Shown: positions 1 to 8,748 of the stretch, piece by piece
How the letters are laid out: the number at the start of each line of letters is the position of its first letter
Position numbering within the stretch: the stretch's first letter is position 1
DNA from: Treponema sp.
GTDB lineage: Bacteria; Spirochaetota; Spirochaetia; Treponematales; Breznakiellaceae
Assembly (NCBI GenBank): GCA_031274285.1
Contig: JAISQJ010000117.1
Span: 1 to 34,970 of the forward strand
DNA length: 34,970 bases
Direction: 5' to 3'
Notes under the pieces: generated by a model
Seen by the model: the letters and a program-made list of their open reading frames with translations, nothing else
What the model was told of the DNA's origin: nothing
Database searches by the model: none
Position numbers and translations under genes: made by a program

Positions 1-2340
1 AAATTTGCCCTCCGGACCCTGGCGGAATGTTACCGGAACGAGAATAACGAAGAGGGTATCTTCGGCATCTGGGAACGGCTGGTCAAGGTCGATATTGAGG
101 AAGCGGAACTTGCCAAGGCCCTGGCGGAGCATTACGAAAAGCTGGGGGATATTGACACCACCATCGACTATTACAAGAAGGCCCTGCACCGCTACATCAC
201 CAAGGGTGTTTACAAGGAAGTTAAGGATATATGGGAGCGCCTCCTCGGTTATATCGGCGAGGACATAGACTTCTTCCTCAACGTGCAAAAGCGGGTCGCC
301 AAGAGCATCGACAAGGACAAGGCCGCAGCCCTGCTCAAGGGCGTGTATGAAATCTGCAAGACCCATGGTGATATTGCCACCTCCATATCGATTCTGAAAA
401 TCATCCTGGAATACGATGACCGGGACAGCCAGGCCCGCAGGGAAATTACCGAGTGTTACCGTAAAAAGTATGCCGGCCACAGCCAGCTTGAAGATTACAT
501 CCGGGTTTCCAGCTTGGCCCAGGGCCCCCGCAACGTGCGGGAGGCGATCATCGATTTTGAGAAGCACATCGCCTTTGATAAGGGCAACTTCGTGTACCAC
601 CGGACCTGGGGAGTGGGCCGGATCGCCAGCGTACAGGGGGATGACATTGTTATTGACTTCGCCAAAAAGCGGGGCCATTCCATGTCCCTCAAGATGGCGG
701 TAAATGCCCTGCAAACCCTGTCGAAAAACCACATCTGGGTCCTTAAAGCCGTATGGAAAAAGGAAAAACTCCACGAAAAGGTTAAAACCGACTATCAGTG
801 GGCCTTGAAAACCGTGATCCGCAGTTTTGATAATTCCTGCGATATTAAGCGGATCAAGGCGGAACTGGTGCCCCAGGTCCTCAGTCCCGGGGAATGGACG
901 GGCTGGAGCGTTAAGGCCCGGGAGATTCTGAAGTCCGACCCGAATTTCGGGGTAAGTCCCGATGACATTGACCTTTTTACCGTCCGGGACCGCCCCATCA
1001 GCCTGGAAGAAAAGCTCTACAACGAATTTAAGGCGGAAAAGAGTTTCTTTGACCGGGCCGTCACGATTCGGGAATTTGCTTCCCGCAAGGACGCGGAACT
1101 GGACTCCGAATACTTTACCGAGATGTTTTCCTACTTTACCGGTTATCTTAAATCATACAGCCAGGTAAGCGAGCAGGTGGCCGCCTCTTTCCTCCTGGTA
1201 AAGGATCTGGCCGCCAAGTACCCCCACCTGGGGACCGGCCTCTCCCTGAATTTTAACGAGCTCTTTGAGTCCGTTGACGATGTGCCCAGCCTGTTCCTCA
1301 ATCTTAAAGACTCGAAACTAAAAGAGGAATTCCTCCGCCAGATCAAGCTCTTTATCCCCGATTGGGCGGATATCTATGTGGACCTTTTCCCCTATGCCCT
1401 TTCAAACAGTATTATCCAGCACCTTACGGCCGCGGGATTTGGGGATAAGCTTGCCGCCATGACGGCCCACAGCTTTGAGAATTTCCGGGATTACCGGGAG
1501 GCAGTGGTCTGGCTTTTCAAGAATTGCAGTAACGAGGAATGGTACCAAAAGGCGAATATTCCCTACGAAAAGCAGCTTATCATCCTTATTCATATCATGG
1601 ACAAGAGCTACCGGGAAATTGAAAACCACCGGGATACCACGGAGAACCGCAAGATAAACAAGCAGGTTTACCATATCCTCTTTGGCGACGGAGTTCTGGA
1701 CGACTTTATTTCCCAGGCGGACGGCTATACGATCCTGCGGATCTACACCTTTATTAACGATGTAAAGGACCTGGACCCTGCGGATAAAATTAAGCTGCGG
1801 AACAGAATCCTGGAGAAGTTCCCCGACTTTAAATTCCTGGGGGGAGAAGAAAAACGGACCTCCGTACTCGGCCTTATCGTTACCATGGCAAAGTACCAGG
1901 AAAAGCAAAGACAGCTTGCCAAAATCCTTGAGGAAGATGTTCCCGCCAATTCCAAGGAGATTGAGTTTGCCAAGTCCCTGGGGGATCTTCGGGAGAATGC
2001 GGAATACAAGGCGGCCCTGGAGAAGCAGTCCATCCTAAACGCCACCCTGGCAAAGCTGAGTGATGAAATTGAAAGGGCCCAGCTCTTCGATCCCTCCACG
2101 GTTAATATTTCCCGGGCAAGCTTCGGCGCCAAGGTAACGCTAAAAAACAATTCCACCGGCAAGAAGGAGGAATACACGCTCCTGGGACCCTGGGAATCCG
2201 ACCCGGATCAGCATGTTATTTCCTACCTGTCTCCCTTTGGCGGGACCCTGCTGAATAAGGGGGTGGGAGAACAGTTCGATTTTTCGGTGAACAATGAAAA
2301 GGTTTCGTATACGGTGGAAAATATAAGTTCCGCCCTGTGA
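1..2340 (+). CDS. greA: GreA-type transcription elongation factor with long N-terminal extension (5' partial)
   Basis: The frame is open from base 1, so the start lies upstream and 779 residues are visible. The last ~137 residues (from about 1927) are a complete GreA: an N-terminal coiled coil whose tip carries the acidic GDLRENAEY motif (about 1981-2007), then an FKBP-like C-terminal domain with LLGPWESDP and ISYLSPFG. GreA binds in the RNA polymerase secondary channel and stimulates cleavage of backtracked RNA. The preceding ~640 residues are helical and TPR-like (for example YYKKALHRYI), with a small beta-rich segment around HRTWGVGRI (about 598-624) resembling RNA-polymerase-interacting folds. 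Ordinary GreA is about 160 residues. Similar giant GreA proteins are known in spirochaetes and chlamydiae. A GTG at 283 could be called as a start, but the upstream coding character is continuous, so it is not preferred. Confidence 0.93.
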   Translation, partial: KFALRTLAECYRNENNEEGIFGIWERLVKVDIEEAELAKALAEHYEKLGDIDTTIDYYKKALHRYITKGVYKEVKDIWERLLGYIGEDIDFFLNVQKRVAKSIDKDKAAALLKGVYEICKTHGDIATSISILKIILEYDDRDSQARREITECYRKKYAGHSQLEDYIRVSSLAQGPRNVREAIIDFEKHIAFDKGNFVYHRTWGVGRIASVQGDDIVIDFAKKRGHSMSLKMAVNALQTLSKNHIWVLKAVWKKEKLHEKVKTDYQWALKTVIRSFDNSCDIKRIKAELVPQVLSPGEWTGWSVKAREILKSDPNFGVSPDDIDLFTVRDRPISLEEKLYNEFKAEKSFFDRAVTIREFASRKDAELDSEYFTEMFSYFTGYLKSYSQVSEQVAASFLLVKDLAAKYPHLGTGLSLNFNELFESVDDVPSLFLNLKDSKLKEEFLRQIKLFIPDWADIYVDLFPYALSNSIIQHLTAAGFGDKLAAMTAHSFENFRDYREAVVWLFKNCSNEEWYQKANIPYEKQLIILIHIMDKSYREIENHRDTTENRKINKQVYHILFGDGVLDDFISQADGYTILRIYTFINDVKDLDPADKIKLRNRILEKFPDFKFLGGEEKRTSVLGLIVTMAKYQEKQRQLAKILEEDVPANSKEIEFAKSLGDLRENAEYKAALEKQSILNATLAKLSDEIERAQLFDPSTVNISRASFGAKVTLKNNSTGKKEEYTLLGPWESDPDQHVISYLSPFGGTLLNKGVGEQFDFSVNNEKVSYTVENISSAL

Positions 2341-2365
2341 TGGTACCGTTTGGATACGTTTTTAT

Positions 2366-4114
2366 ATGCGAAGTAAACAAAGGTTAGCCGCTGTTCTATT
2401 GGGCATAGCCCTGCTGGGAAAGCAGGTCCCCCCTGCCCTTGGGCAGGACCGGGACCCCATTGACCTGATCCTCCTGCTGGATACCTCCGCCGGTATGAGC
2501 GGTTATTACCGGGAGGTTAACGATTACCTTACCGGCTCTTTCCTCCGGGGCAACCTGCGGCTGGGGGACACCTTTCACCTTATCGCCTTTTCCGATAAAC
2601 CCCGGATGGAAATCGCCCGCCGGGTGGAGGGCCGGGGAGACCTGGAAACCATCATCGGCCGTATGCTGCTGATGTACCCCCTGGAACCCCCGCCGGATAT
2701 TGGGGCCGCCCTTTCCTTTGCGGAAGATTACAGCCTGGATCTGAGTTCCCCCCGGCACAAGAAGATCGTCTTCCTCAGTCTTGGCGGCGCCCAGGACTCC
2801 TTTGAGAGGCTCACCGGCGAGACCCGCTCCCGCCTGGGCGGGCGGAACATCGGTTTTGAATACGTGGACCCGCAAGCCCTCCCCAGGGCCCCTGTCGCGG
2901 CGGCCCCCAGCCAAGCGCCGGTAACACCGCCGCCCGCAGTTCAGACGCCCAGGCAAACGCCCGTAGCGCCGCCGCCCGCGGCCCCCAGCCAAGCGTCGGT
3001 AACACCACCGCCGGTTCCCAGGCAAACACCCGCAACGCCGCCCGCGACCCCTAGCCAAGCGCCGGTAACACCACCGCCGGTTCCCAGGCAAACACCCGCA
3101 ACGCCGCCCGCGGCCCCCAGGCAAACACCCGTAACACCGCCGCAAGCGCCCGCAACACCGCAGCCAGCACCGGCAACACTGCCGCCCGCGGCCCCCAGGC
3201 AAACGCCCGTAGCGCCGCCGCAAGCGCCGGCAACGCCCGTCCAGACAACGCCTGCAACGCCGCCGCCCGCGGTTCAGGCAACGCCAGCAGTGCCGCCGCA
3301 AGCGCCCGCAACACCGCAGCCAGCACCGGCAGCGCCGCCGCCCGCGGCCCCCAGGCAAACGCCCGTAGCGCCGCCGCAAGCGCCGGCAACGCCCGCCCAG
3401 ACAACGCCTGCAACGTCGCCGCCCGCGGCTCAGGCAGCGCCACAACAAATGCCCTCTGCCCAGACAGCGCCGCGGCGGCCCTTCCCGAGTCCTGAAATGG
3501 CCAAGGGGGCGCTTCTTATTTTCCTGGGATTGCTCGCCCTCTCGATCCTGGGGCTGGGGCTGTTCATTTTGGTCCGCCGCCTCCGGTCCCCGAATCGGGC
3601 GGTTGCCAAGGCGGCCAGGCCGGAAAAGCGAGCGCGCCCGAATACCGCAGCCCCCGCGCCCCTGAAACCCCGCAGGGAAAGCCCCTACCGGGACACGGCC
3701 CCCAAAACTAAGGTCAAATACGGCGAGCCCCTCATGCTCAGGCTCTTTGTGGAGGATCAGAACACCCTTATCGGCAAGCGGAATACCCATCTGGTGAAGC
3801 CCGGCCTCTCTTTCACCGTGGGGGGCGGGAGATCGGACTTCCTCATCTTCCTGGTACCCCTCCCCCCCCATATCGGGGAACTGAGGTATGAGTCCGCCAC
3901 CTGTTCTTTCTATCCCCGTAAACCGGCGTATTTCCCTGATATCGGGAACAATCCGGTGCCCGACTGCGTGGGGAAAACCATCAGAATCGTATCGGATAAG
4001 GGCTATGAGCTTTTCATGCGGATAGAACAGTACGAGGATCCCCTGGTTAAGCTTAACCGGCTTATGCGGTCTATCAGAATCCCCAGCGCCGCGGGGGAGA
4101 CTTCCGTCGAGTAA
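2366..4114 (+). CDS. Membrane-anchored von Willebrand factor A protein with Pro-rich stalk
   Basis: The 582-residue protein begins with a probable signal peptide (residues 1-26, ending ALG). A VWA domain follows, starting DLILLLDTSAGMSG (about residues 33-165); its metal-site motif is DxSxG rather than the canonical DxSxS. Residues about 172-373 are almost wholly Pro/Ala/Thr/Gln repeats, followed by one membrane helix (about 381-403) with an RRLR positive flank, and a C-terminal domain of about 175 residues that would be cytoplasmic. The C-terminal part is beta-rich and contains SFTVGGGRSDF, faintly like an FHA-type fold, but this is unproven. The VWA domain would be periplasmic or surface exposed and would bind a protein partner. 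No clear Shine-Dalgarno precedes the ATG, which lies 25 bases after greA, so it is probably co-transcribed. Function unknown. Confidence 0.8.
   Translation: MRSKQRLAAVLLGIALLGKQVPPALGQDRDPIDLILLLDTSAGMSGYYREVNDYLTGSFLRGNLRLGDTFHLIAFSDKPRMEIARRVEGRGDLETIIGRMLLMYPLEPPPDIGAALSFAEDYSLDLSSPRHKKIVFLSLGGAQDSFERLTGETRSRLGGRNIGFEYVDPQALPRAPVAAAPSQAPVTPPPAVQTPRQTPVAPPPAAPSQASVTPPPVPRQTPATPPATPSQAPVTPPPVPRQTPATPPAAPRQTPVTPPQAPATPQPAPATLPPAAPRQTPVAPPQAPATPVQTTPATPPPAVQATPAVPPQAPATPQPAPAAPPPAAPRQTPVAPPQAPATPAQTTPATSPPAAQAAPQQMPSAQTAPRRPFPSPEMAKGALLIFLGLLALSILGLGLFILVRRLRSPNRAVAKAARPEKRARPNTAAPAPLKPRRESPYRDTAPKTKVKYGEPLMLRLFVEDQNTLIGKRNTHLVKPGLSFTVGGGRSDFLIFLVPLPPHIGELRYESATCSFYPRKPAYFPDIGNNPVPDCVGKTIRIVSDKGYELFMRIEQYEDPLVKLNRLMRSIRIPSAAGETSVE
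2987..3118 (+). repeat. Tandem 66-bp coding repeat (2 copies) in the Pro-rich stalk
   Basis: Two nearly identical 66-base units (2987-3052 and 3053-3118) start AGCCAAGCG and encode 22 residues each of the Pro/Ala/Thr stalk. They differ at only a few positions. The length is a multiple of three, so gain or loss of a unit keeps the frame. Confidence 0.85.
3137..3441 (+). repeat. 156-bp period direct duplication in the Pro-rich stalk
   Basis: The segment 3137-3285 recurs with few changes at 3293-3441, an offset of exactly 156 bases (52 codons). Smaller units of the type CCCAGGCAAACGCCCGTA recur within it. This looks like a recent in-frame duplication that lengthened the stalk between the VWA domain and the membrane. 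Confidence 0.85.
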
Positions 4115-4122
4115 ACAAAGTA

Positions 4123-5514
4123 CTACTCCCCCAGCTTATCCAGGGTATTGCGCGCCTTGCGGGCCAGGCCGGCGTTCCGGTTTTCCGTCAGGGGCCGTAT
4201 CGCCTCCGCCATGCCGCGGTAATTGTTGTTAGACGCCAAATCCAGGGCATAGGATTTTTCCACCAGATCCGTGGAGGCAAGGAGCCGGCGGGCAAGAGGC
4301 TCAAGCTTATCCGACCGGGCGCCGCCCAGGATACCCAAGAGGCCGTTGTACAGGGCGTTTTGATTCCGGGATTTGGCGTCGTCCAGTTCCGCCAGGACTT
4401 TTTCCACGCAGGCTTCCGTATCGCGCTGAATCAGCATCTCCGCAGCCCTGATCCGTACCGGCGCCGCGGCGGCCCGGTCTTCAAACAGGGTCCTTAGAAT
4501 ATCGTAGGTCTCCCCGGTCTCAATGGCTCCCAGAGCCCGGATTGCCTCATCCCGAACCTGAGGAATATCGTCCCGCTCGGCCCGGAATTTCAGATAGGGA
4601 ACCGCCTCCTCCAGCTTCCCCCGCCTGCTGGCCTGGGCGGCTCCCAGGCGGACACGGTAGTAGGAATCCCTAAAGCCCTCCAGCACGGCCCTTATGACCC
4701 CCTCCCCCTCAAAGGGCCCCAGGGCGGCAATGGCGCTGGACCGTACATTGGGGTCCCCGTCGGATACCGCGGAAATGATGGCAGGGAGTCCGGACTCGTC
4801 CCCGACGGCGGCCAGGGAATCCAGGGCGGCTATGCGGAGGGTAACCCGTTCTTCCGTGTTGGCCGCAATCCCCGCGAGGAAAGGGATGCCCAGGGTGGAA
4901 CCGGTTTCACCGACGGCGGTAATGATCTCCCGGCGGAAATCATCGGGGGGATCCTCGTTTTGATAGTAGCCGGCCAGGAATTCCGCGGTCCTGTCCGCGG
5001 TTTCACTGACCGCCCCCGACACCCTGCCCAGGGCCCGGATGGCGGGGATCATGAAGCGCCGCTCCTTGGTATTGATGACCTTTTGAAGGGGCTCGGCCGC
5101 GTTTTCCGCCTTTACCCTGCCCAGGTAATCCATGGCCGCGATAACCGTTTCGTTGGTTTCGTCATCCCGCTCCACGATGGCCCGGATTGCCCGGTCCTCC
5201 AGGCCGGACTTACTACGCTCCCCAAAGAATTCAAAGACCCCCCTCAGGATATTCCTGTTCCGGGTAGTCCCCGCCAGGGTGACCAGATCGTCATCCAGGG
5301 CATCGGTCTTTTCGTTGCGGAGGGACTGGATAAGGGCCGCAATCTCGGTTTCCGTGCCATAGCGGATGGTGTTAAGCCGCACCGAATCCGGGTTATCCTC
5401 CGCCGGAAGCGCCAGAGCCGCGAAAAAACAGAGCAGGAGGGCCGGGGGAACCGGCAGTCGTTTGGCTGGGGAAGCCGGCGGCCGTCTCTTGGAAAACCTG
5501 AAACCATTACGCAT
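4123..5514 (-). CDS. Exported HEAT-repeat protein
   Basis: 463 residues. An N-terminal hydrophobic stretch (about residues 22-38, LLLCFFAALALPA) after a basic leader looks like a signal peptide, so the protein is likely periplasmic. The rest is a series of HEAT/PBS-lyase-type helical repeats of about 30-35 residues with recurring phrases such as RIAALDSLAAVGD, VRSSAIAALG and VRDEAIRALG. Such solenoids are protein-binding scaffolds; no catalytic motif is seen. The start ATG overlaps the end of tgt by 8 bases and is preceded by a strong AGGAGGG site within tgt, so translation is probably coupled to tgt. It converges on the VWA gene with only 8 bases between the stops. Partner unknown. Confidence 0.85.
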   Translation of the reverse strand: MRNGFRFSKRRPPASPAKRLPVPPALLLCFFAALALPAEDNPDSVRLNTIRYGTETEIAALIQSLRNEKTDALDDDLVTLAGTTRNRNILRGVFEFFGERSKSGLEDRAIRAIVERDDETNETVIAAMDYLGRVKAENAAEPLQKVINTKERRFMIPAIRALGRVSGAVSETADRTAEFLAGYYQNEDPPDDFRREIITAVGETGSTLGIPFLAGIAANTEERVTLRIAALDSLAAVGDESGLPAIISAVSDGDPNVRSSAIAALGPFEGEGVIRAVLEGFRDSYYRVRLGAAQASRRGKLEEAVPYLKFRAERDDIPQVRDEAIRALGAIETGETYDILRTLFEDRAAAAPVRIRAAEMLIQRDTEACVEKVLAELDDAKSRNQNALYNGLLGILGGARSDKLEPLARRLLASTDLVEKSYALDLASNNNYRGMAEAIRPLTENRNAGLARKARNTLDKLGE

Positions 5515-6640
5515 GAGAACCCTCCTGGTACCGGGAAAGAAATTCCTTCTTAAAATAAAGGAAACGATCTTCGGCCAGGGCCTGCCGGGCTTTTTTTACC
5601 AAATCGTGGAGAAAAAAAAGATTATGATAACTTAACAGCATGGAACAGAGAATCTCCCGGGTCTTAAAGAGGTGCCGCAGGTATGAACGGCTGTAGGTCC
5701 GGCAGACCTTGCAGGGGCACCCTTCATCTATCGGCGAAAAATCCATGAGATTCTCGGCCTTTTTTATCGACAGGGGCCCCCGGCCGGTGTAGGCCCTGCC
5801 GTTTCGGCCCTCCCTGGTGGGGGCGACGCAGTCAAACATATCGATGCCCGCCTCTATGGCCCCCAGGATATATGCAGGGGTCCCGATGCCCATGACATAG
5901 CGGGGCTTGTCTTGGGGCAAAAGGGCGGCGGTCAGATTGAGATACTCGAAAAATACTTCCGGCCTTTCCCCCACGGAGAGGCCTCCGATGGCGATTCCGG
6001 GCGTATCGGCGCCGGCGCAGAAGGCGGCGCTCCGCTCCCGCAGATCCGCAAAAAAATTACCCTGTACGATGGCAAAGAGTTCCCCCCCATAACCGCGGCC
6101 CCGCTGCTCCAGCCAGCGGCTCCGGGCCCGGGAAAGCCAGCGGCCCGTAATATCCAGGGCTTCCTCGGCCTCCTTCCGGCTTACCCCGAAGCCGGTGCAG
6201 TAATCCAACTGCATCTGGATATCGCTGCCCAGGAGGGCCTGAATATCCACCGCCTTCTCCGGCGAGAGGAAGTGGGCGGCGCCATCGATATGGGAACGAA
6301 ACTGAACGCCCTCGGGGCTAATCTTGCGGAAGGGGGCCAGGGAAAAGACCTGGTATCCCCCGGAATCGGTAAGGATGTTACGATCCCAGCCCATGAAGCG
6401 GTGAAGCCCCCCGGCCGCGCCTATGACATCCGTGCCGGGCCGCAGGTACAGGTGATAGGTATTGGAAAGGATGATCTCGAAGCCGATCTCCTCCAGGTCC
6501 CCTTTGCTCAGGGCCTTAACCGCGGCGTTGGTACCGACCGGCATAAAGGCCGGGGTGGAAAGCCTCCCGTGGGGCAATGCCAACTCCCCTGTTCGGCCCC
6601 GGCAGGAAGAATCGGCGTGGAGGACCGTAAAAAAACCCAT
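5507..6640 (-). CDS. tgt: Queuine tRNA-ribosyltransferase (tRNA-guanine transglycosylase)
   Basis: 377 residues, the usual bacterial length. Tgt exchanges G34 of GUN-anticodon tRNAs for the queuosine precursor preQ1. Visible signatures: LSNTYHLYLRPG, TDSGGYQVFSL with the general base Asp92, AIGGLSVGE, FDCVAPTREGRNG with the nucleophile Asp270, and a zinc site CPCKVC (Cys308, Cys310, Cys313) with His339 in LSYHNLFFL. All key residues are present, so the enzyme should be active. It lies 49 bases after rhaD in the same direction and overlaps the HEAT-repeat gene. No other queuosine genes are in the window. Confidence 0.97.
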   Translation of the reverse strand: MGFFTVLHADSSCRGRTGELALPHGRLSTPAFMPVGTNAAVKALSKGDLEEIGFEIILSNTYHLYLRPGTDVIGAAGGLHRFMGWDRNILTDSGGYQVFSLAPFRKISPEGVQFRSHIDGAAHFLSPEKAVDIQALLGSDIQMQLDYCTGFGVSRKEAEEALDITGRWLSRARSRWLEQRGRGYGGELFAIVQGNFFADLRERSAAFCAGADTPGIAIGGLSVGERPEVFFEYLNLTAALLPQDKPRYVMGIGTPAYILGAIEAGIDMFDCVAPTREGRNGRAYTGRGPLSIKKAENLMDFSPIDEGCPCKVCRTYSRSYLRHLFKTREILCSMLLSYHNLFFLHDLVKKARQALAEDRFLYFKKEFLSRYQEGSHA

Positions 6641-6689
6641 GGCTCAGGTATAGCAAAAAAGCAGCCTATAAGCCACTAATCATAAACCG

Positions 6690-7502
6690 CTAATCAAGAA
6701 AATCTTTCCGGTAATTCACGGCGAAGCTTTCCGCCAGGACCTTAAGTTCCCCGTCCTTAATAACATTACGCACCGTACCGTTCATAACCATGATATAGAC
6801 CTGGGCCGCCTTTTCCACCGCCTCGATAAGACCCAGGGCCTCATCAAGGCTGTTTCCCGCGGCAAAAACGCCGTGCTGGGCCCAGACGCAGACCCGGTAG
6901 TCCTTCATCTTTTCCGCGGTGGCCCGGCCTATCTCGTCGTTACCGCAGATCATCCAGGGCAGTACCCCCACCCCTTCGGGGAACACGATGATACATTCGG
7001 TCATCATCTTCCAAAGGGTCCGGGTAAAGCTCCGGTCATCCAGATCGTGGACCAGGGTCATGGCCAGGGTATTGGTGGCATGGCAGTGGGTTACTACCCG
7101 GTGCCTTGTATCCTGCCGCAGCCGCGTGATGTGGCTGAGGAGGTGGCTGGACAGCTCCGAGGTGGGACCTCCGCCTCCTGCAAAACCCCAGAGCAGGGCG
7201 GCGCTTTTTCCCCCCTTCCCGATTCTGACCAGTCCCAGGTTATACTCGGGATCGACCTTAACATTTCTAAAATAACTGCCCGTCCTGGTGACCGCTAAAA
7301 TTCTGCCTTCCAGTTCCGCCGCATCGAAGGACAGATCAAATTCCCGCAGGGAAGCCCTGGTATCCAGGTATTTCGCCGCTTCCCCCTCGTCAACAATGAT
7401 ACTGATGTTACCGCCGTTCCGCTCGTTCCAGCCCAGGCGGAACATGGTGGTACAGGTTCTAACCAGTTCCTTCATAAAAGGCGCCTTGAGTATGCCGCCC
7501 AT
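6690..7502 (-). CDS. rhaD: Rhamnulose-1-phosphate aldolase
   Basis: 270 residues, a class II aldolase that splits L-rhamnulose 1-phosphate into dihydroxyacetone phosphate and L-lactaldehyde. Zinc ligands are visible as the HCH pair in VVTHCHATNTL and the later His in WAQHGVFAAG; WNERNGGNIS is the N-terminal phosphate-site motif. ATG at 7502-7500 overlaps the rhaA TGA by one base (TGATG), with a strong GGAGGA site just upstream; a TTG one codon earlier is less likely. The gene order rhaB-rhaA-rhaD matches the enterobacterial rhaBAD operon. No rhamnose regulator or transporter is next to it. Confidence 0.95.
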   Translation of the reverse strand: MGGILKAPFMKELVRTCTTMFRLGWNERNGGNISIIVDEGEAAKYLDTRASLREFDLSFDAAELEGRILAVTRTGSYFRNVKVDPEYNLGLVRIGKGGKSAALLWGFAGGGGPTSELSSHLLSHITRLRQDTRHRVVTHCHATNTLAMTLVHDLDDRSFTRTLWKMMTECIIVFPEGVGVLPWMICGNDEIGRATAEKMKDYRVCVWAQHGVFAAGNSLDEALGLIEAVEKAAQVYIMVMNGTVRNVIKDGELKVLAESFAVNYRKDFLD

Positions 7503-8737
7503 CAATTCCTCCTCCCCAAAACTTGGGCCTCGTAGGTTTCAACCGAGGAAAACCAATCGCCGCCCCGGATCTGCTGGCGGCGGAGATACTCTTCCCAGAC
7601 TATGCCCAGGGGCAGGGTCTTGAGTTCCTCCTGCCAAACCAGGAGTTTGCTGAAGTTTCCCGCATCCTGCAGTTTCTTCAATGCTTCATGGGGCTGCAGG
7701 AGGGCGTAGAGCAGGGCCTTCTGTACGTTTCTTGCCCCCGTAACCCATGCGGCAATGCGGTTTATGTTGGCGTCAAAGTAGTCAAGGCCGATAAGGACCC
7801 TTTTTTCCCCGCCGCAGCGTATGATCTCCAGGGCTATTTCCCTTACCTCATCCTCGAAAAGGGGAACGTGATCCGAGTCCCAGCGCACGGCCCTGGTGAT
7901 GTGCAGGGCTACCTTGTCAAAAACCGCAAGCAGGGAGGACAGCTTATCGGAAACCAGTTCCGTGGGGTGGTAGTGGCCGTTGTCGAGCAGGGGGTAGATG
8001 CCCCGCTTTGCCGCATAGCTCAGATAAAAATCCGAGGAACCTACGGTATAGCTTTCCAGCCCTATGCCGAAGACCTTGCTTTCCACCGCGTCCACGATGA
8101 AACGCGGGTCGTAGCTTACGGAGAAAATTTCATCCAGGGCATCCCGGAGCCTTTCCCTGGGACCCAGCCTGTCCGCGGGGGATTCCTTAAGGCCGTCGGG
8201 GATCCAGATATTGTGGAGGCAGGGGCTCCCCTGCTGTTCACCGATGTGGGCGGCAATCTTTCTGGTAGCCTTTACATGGCGAATCCAGAAATCCCTGACC
8301 TTCCTGTCCGGGTGGGACAGGGTAAGGCCCGCGGCGGCCATGGGATGGGAAAAGAGGGTCGGATTAAAATCGATATGGATGCCCCGGCCGGCGGCCCAGC
8401 GCAGCCAGGGATCAAAGTGGATCGTGTCTACCTGGTCCCGGTTTACCGGCCCGCCGCTGATGCCGTAGATGGCGTGGAGATTGAGCCGCTTCCTGCCGGG
8501 GATAAGGGAATAGGTAAACTCCAAATCTTCCAGAAGTTCATCCTTGCTGCGGGCCTTGCCGGGGTAGTTTCCCGTGGCCTGTATACCGCCGGAGAGCAGG
8601 GCCTGAGGATTTTCAAAGCCCGTAACATCATCGCCCTGCCAGCAGTGGAGGGAGACCGGAATTTCCGCACAGCGGGAGATGGCCTCTTCAGTATCCACCC
8701 CCCATTTCCGGTATTCTGCCTTTGCCTGTTCGTACAT
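7502..8737 (-). CDS. rhaA: L-rhamnose isomerase
   Basis: 411 residues from this start; the family is about 420. It converts L-rhamnose to L-rhamnulose using Mn. Family features include VSLHCWQGDDV near the N-terminus, AIYGISGG, HIDFNPTLFSHP, LDNGHYHPTELVSDKL and the final R-GGDWFSSV. Two starts are possible: ATG at 8737 with GGAG six bases upstream (chosen), or TTG at 8752 overlapping the rhaB TGA as TTGA but with a poor ribosome site. Substrate for RhaB comes from this step, and RhaD acts last. Confidence 0.95.
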   Translation of the reverse strand: MYEQAKAEYRKWGVDTEEAISRCAEIPVSLHCWQGDDVTGFENPQALLSGGIQATGNYPGKARSKDELLEDLEFTYSLIPGRKRLNLHAIYGISGGPVNRDQVDTIHFDPWLRWAAGRGIHIDFNPTLFSHPMAAAGLTLSHPDRKVRDFWIRHVKATRKIAAHIGEQQGSPCLHNIWIPDGLKESPADRLGPRERLRDALDEIFSVSYDPRFIVDAVESKVFGIGLESYTVGSSDFYLSYAAKRGIYPLLDNGHYHPTELVSDKLSSLLAVFDKVALHITRAVRWDSDHVPLFEDEVREIALEIIRCGGEKRVLIGLDYFDANINRIAAWVTGARNVQKALLYALLQPHEALKKLQDAGNFSKLLVWQEELKTLPLGIVWEEYLRRQQIRGGDWFSSVETYEAQVLGRRN

Positions 8738-8748
8738 CCGTTTCTCCG

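Noticed and set aside
2987-3441. CRISPR-like repeated units
   Set aside because: The units are contiguous coding repeats without unique spacers, and no cas genes are present.
2396-3871. 491-codon open frame on the minus strand, opposite the VWA gene
   Set aside because: It is Arg/Gly/Cys-rich low complexity that mirrors the Pro-rich repeats, and the + strand has a signal peptide, VWA domain and membrane helix.
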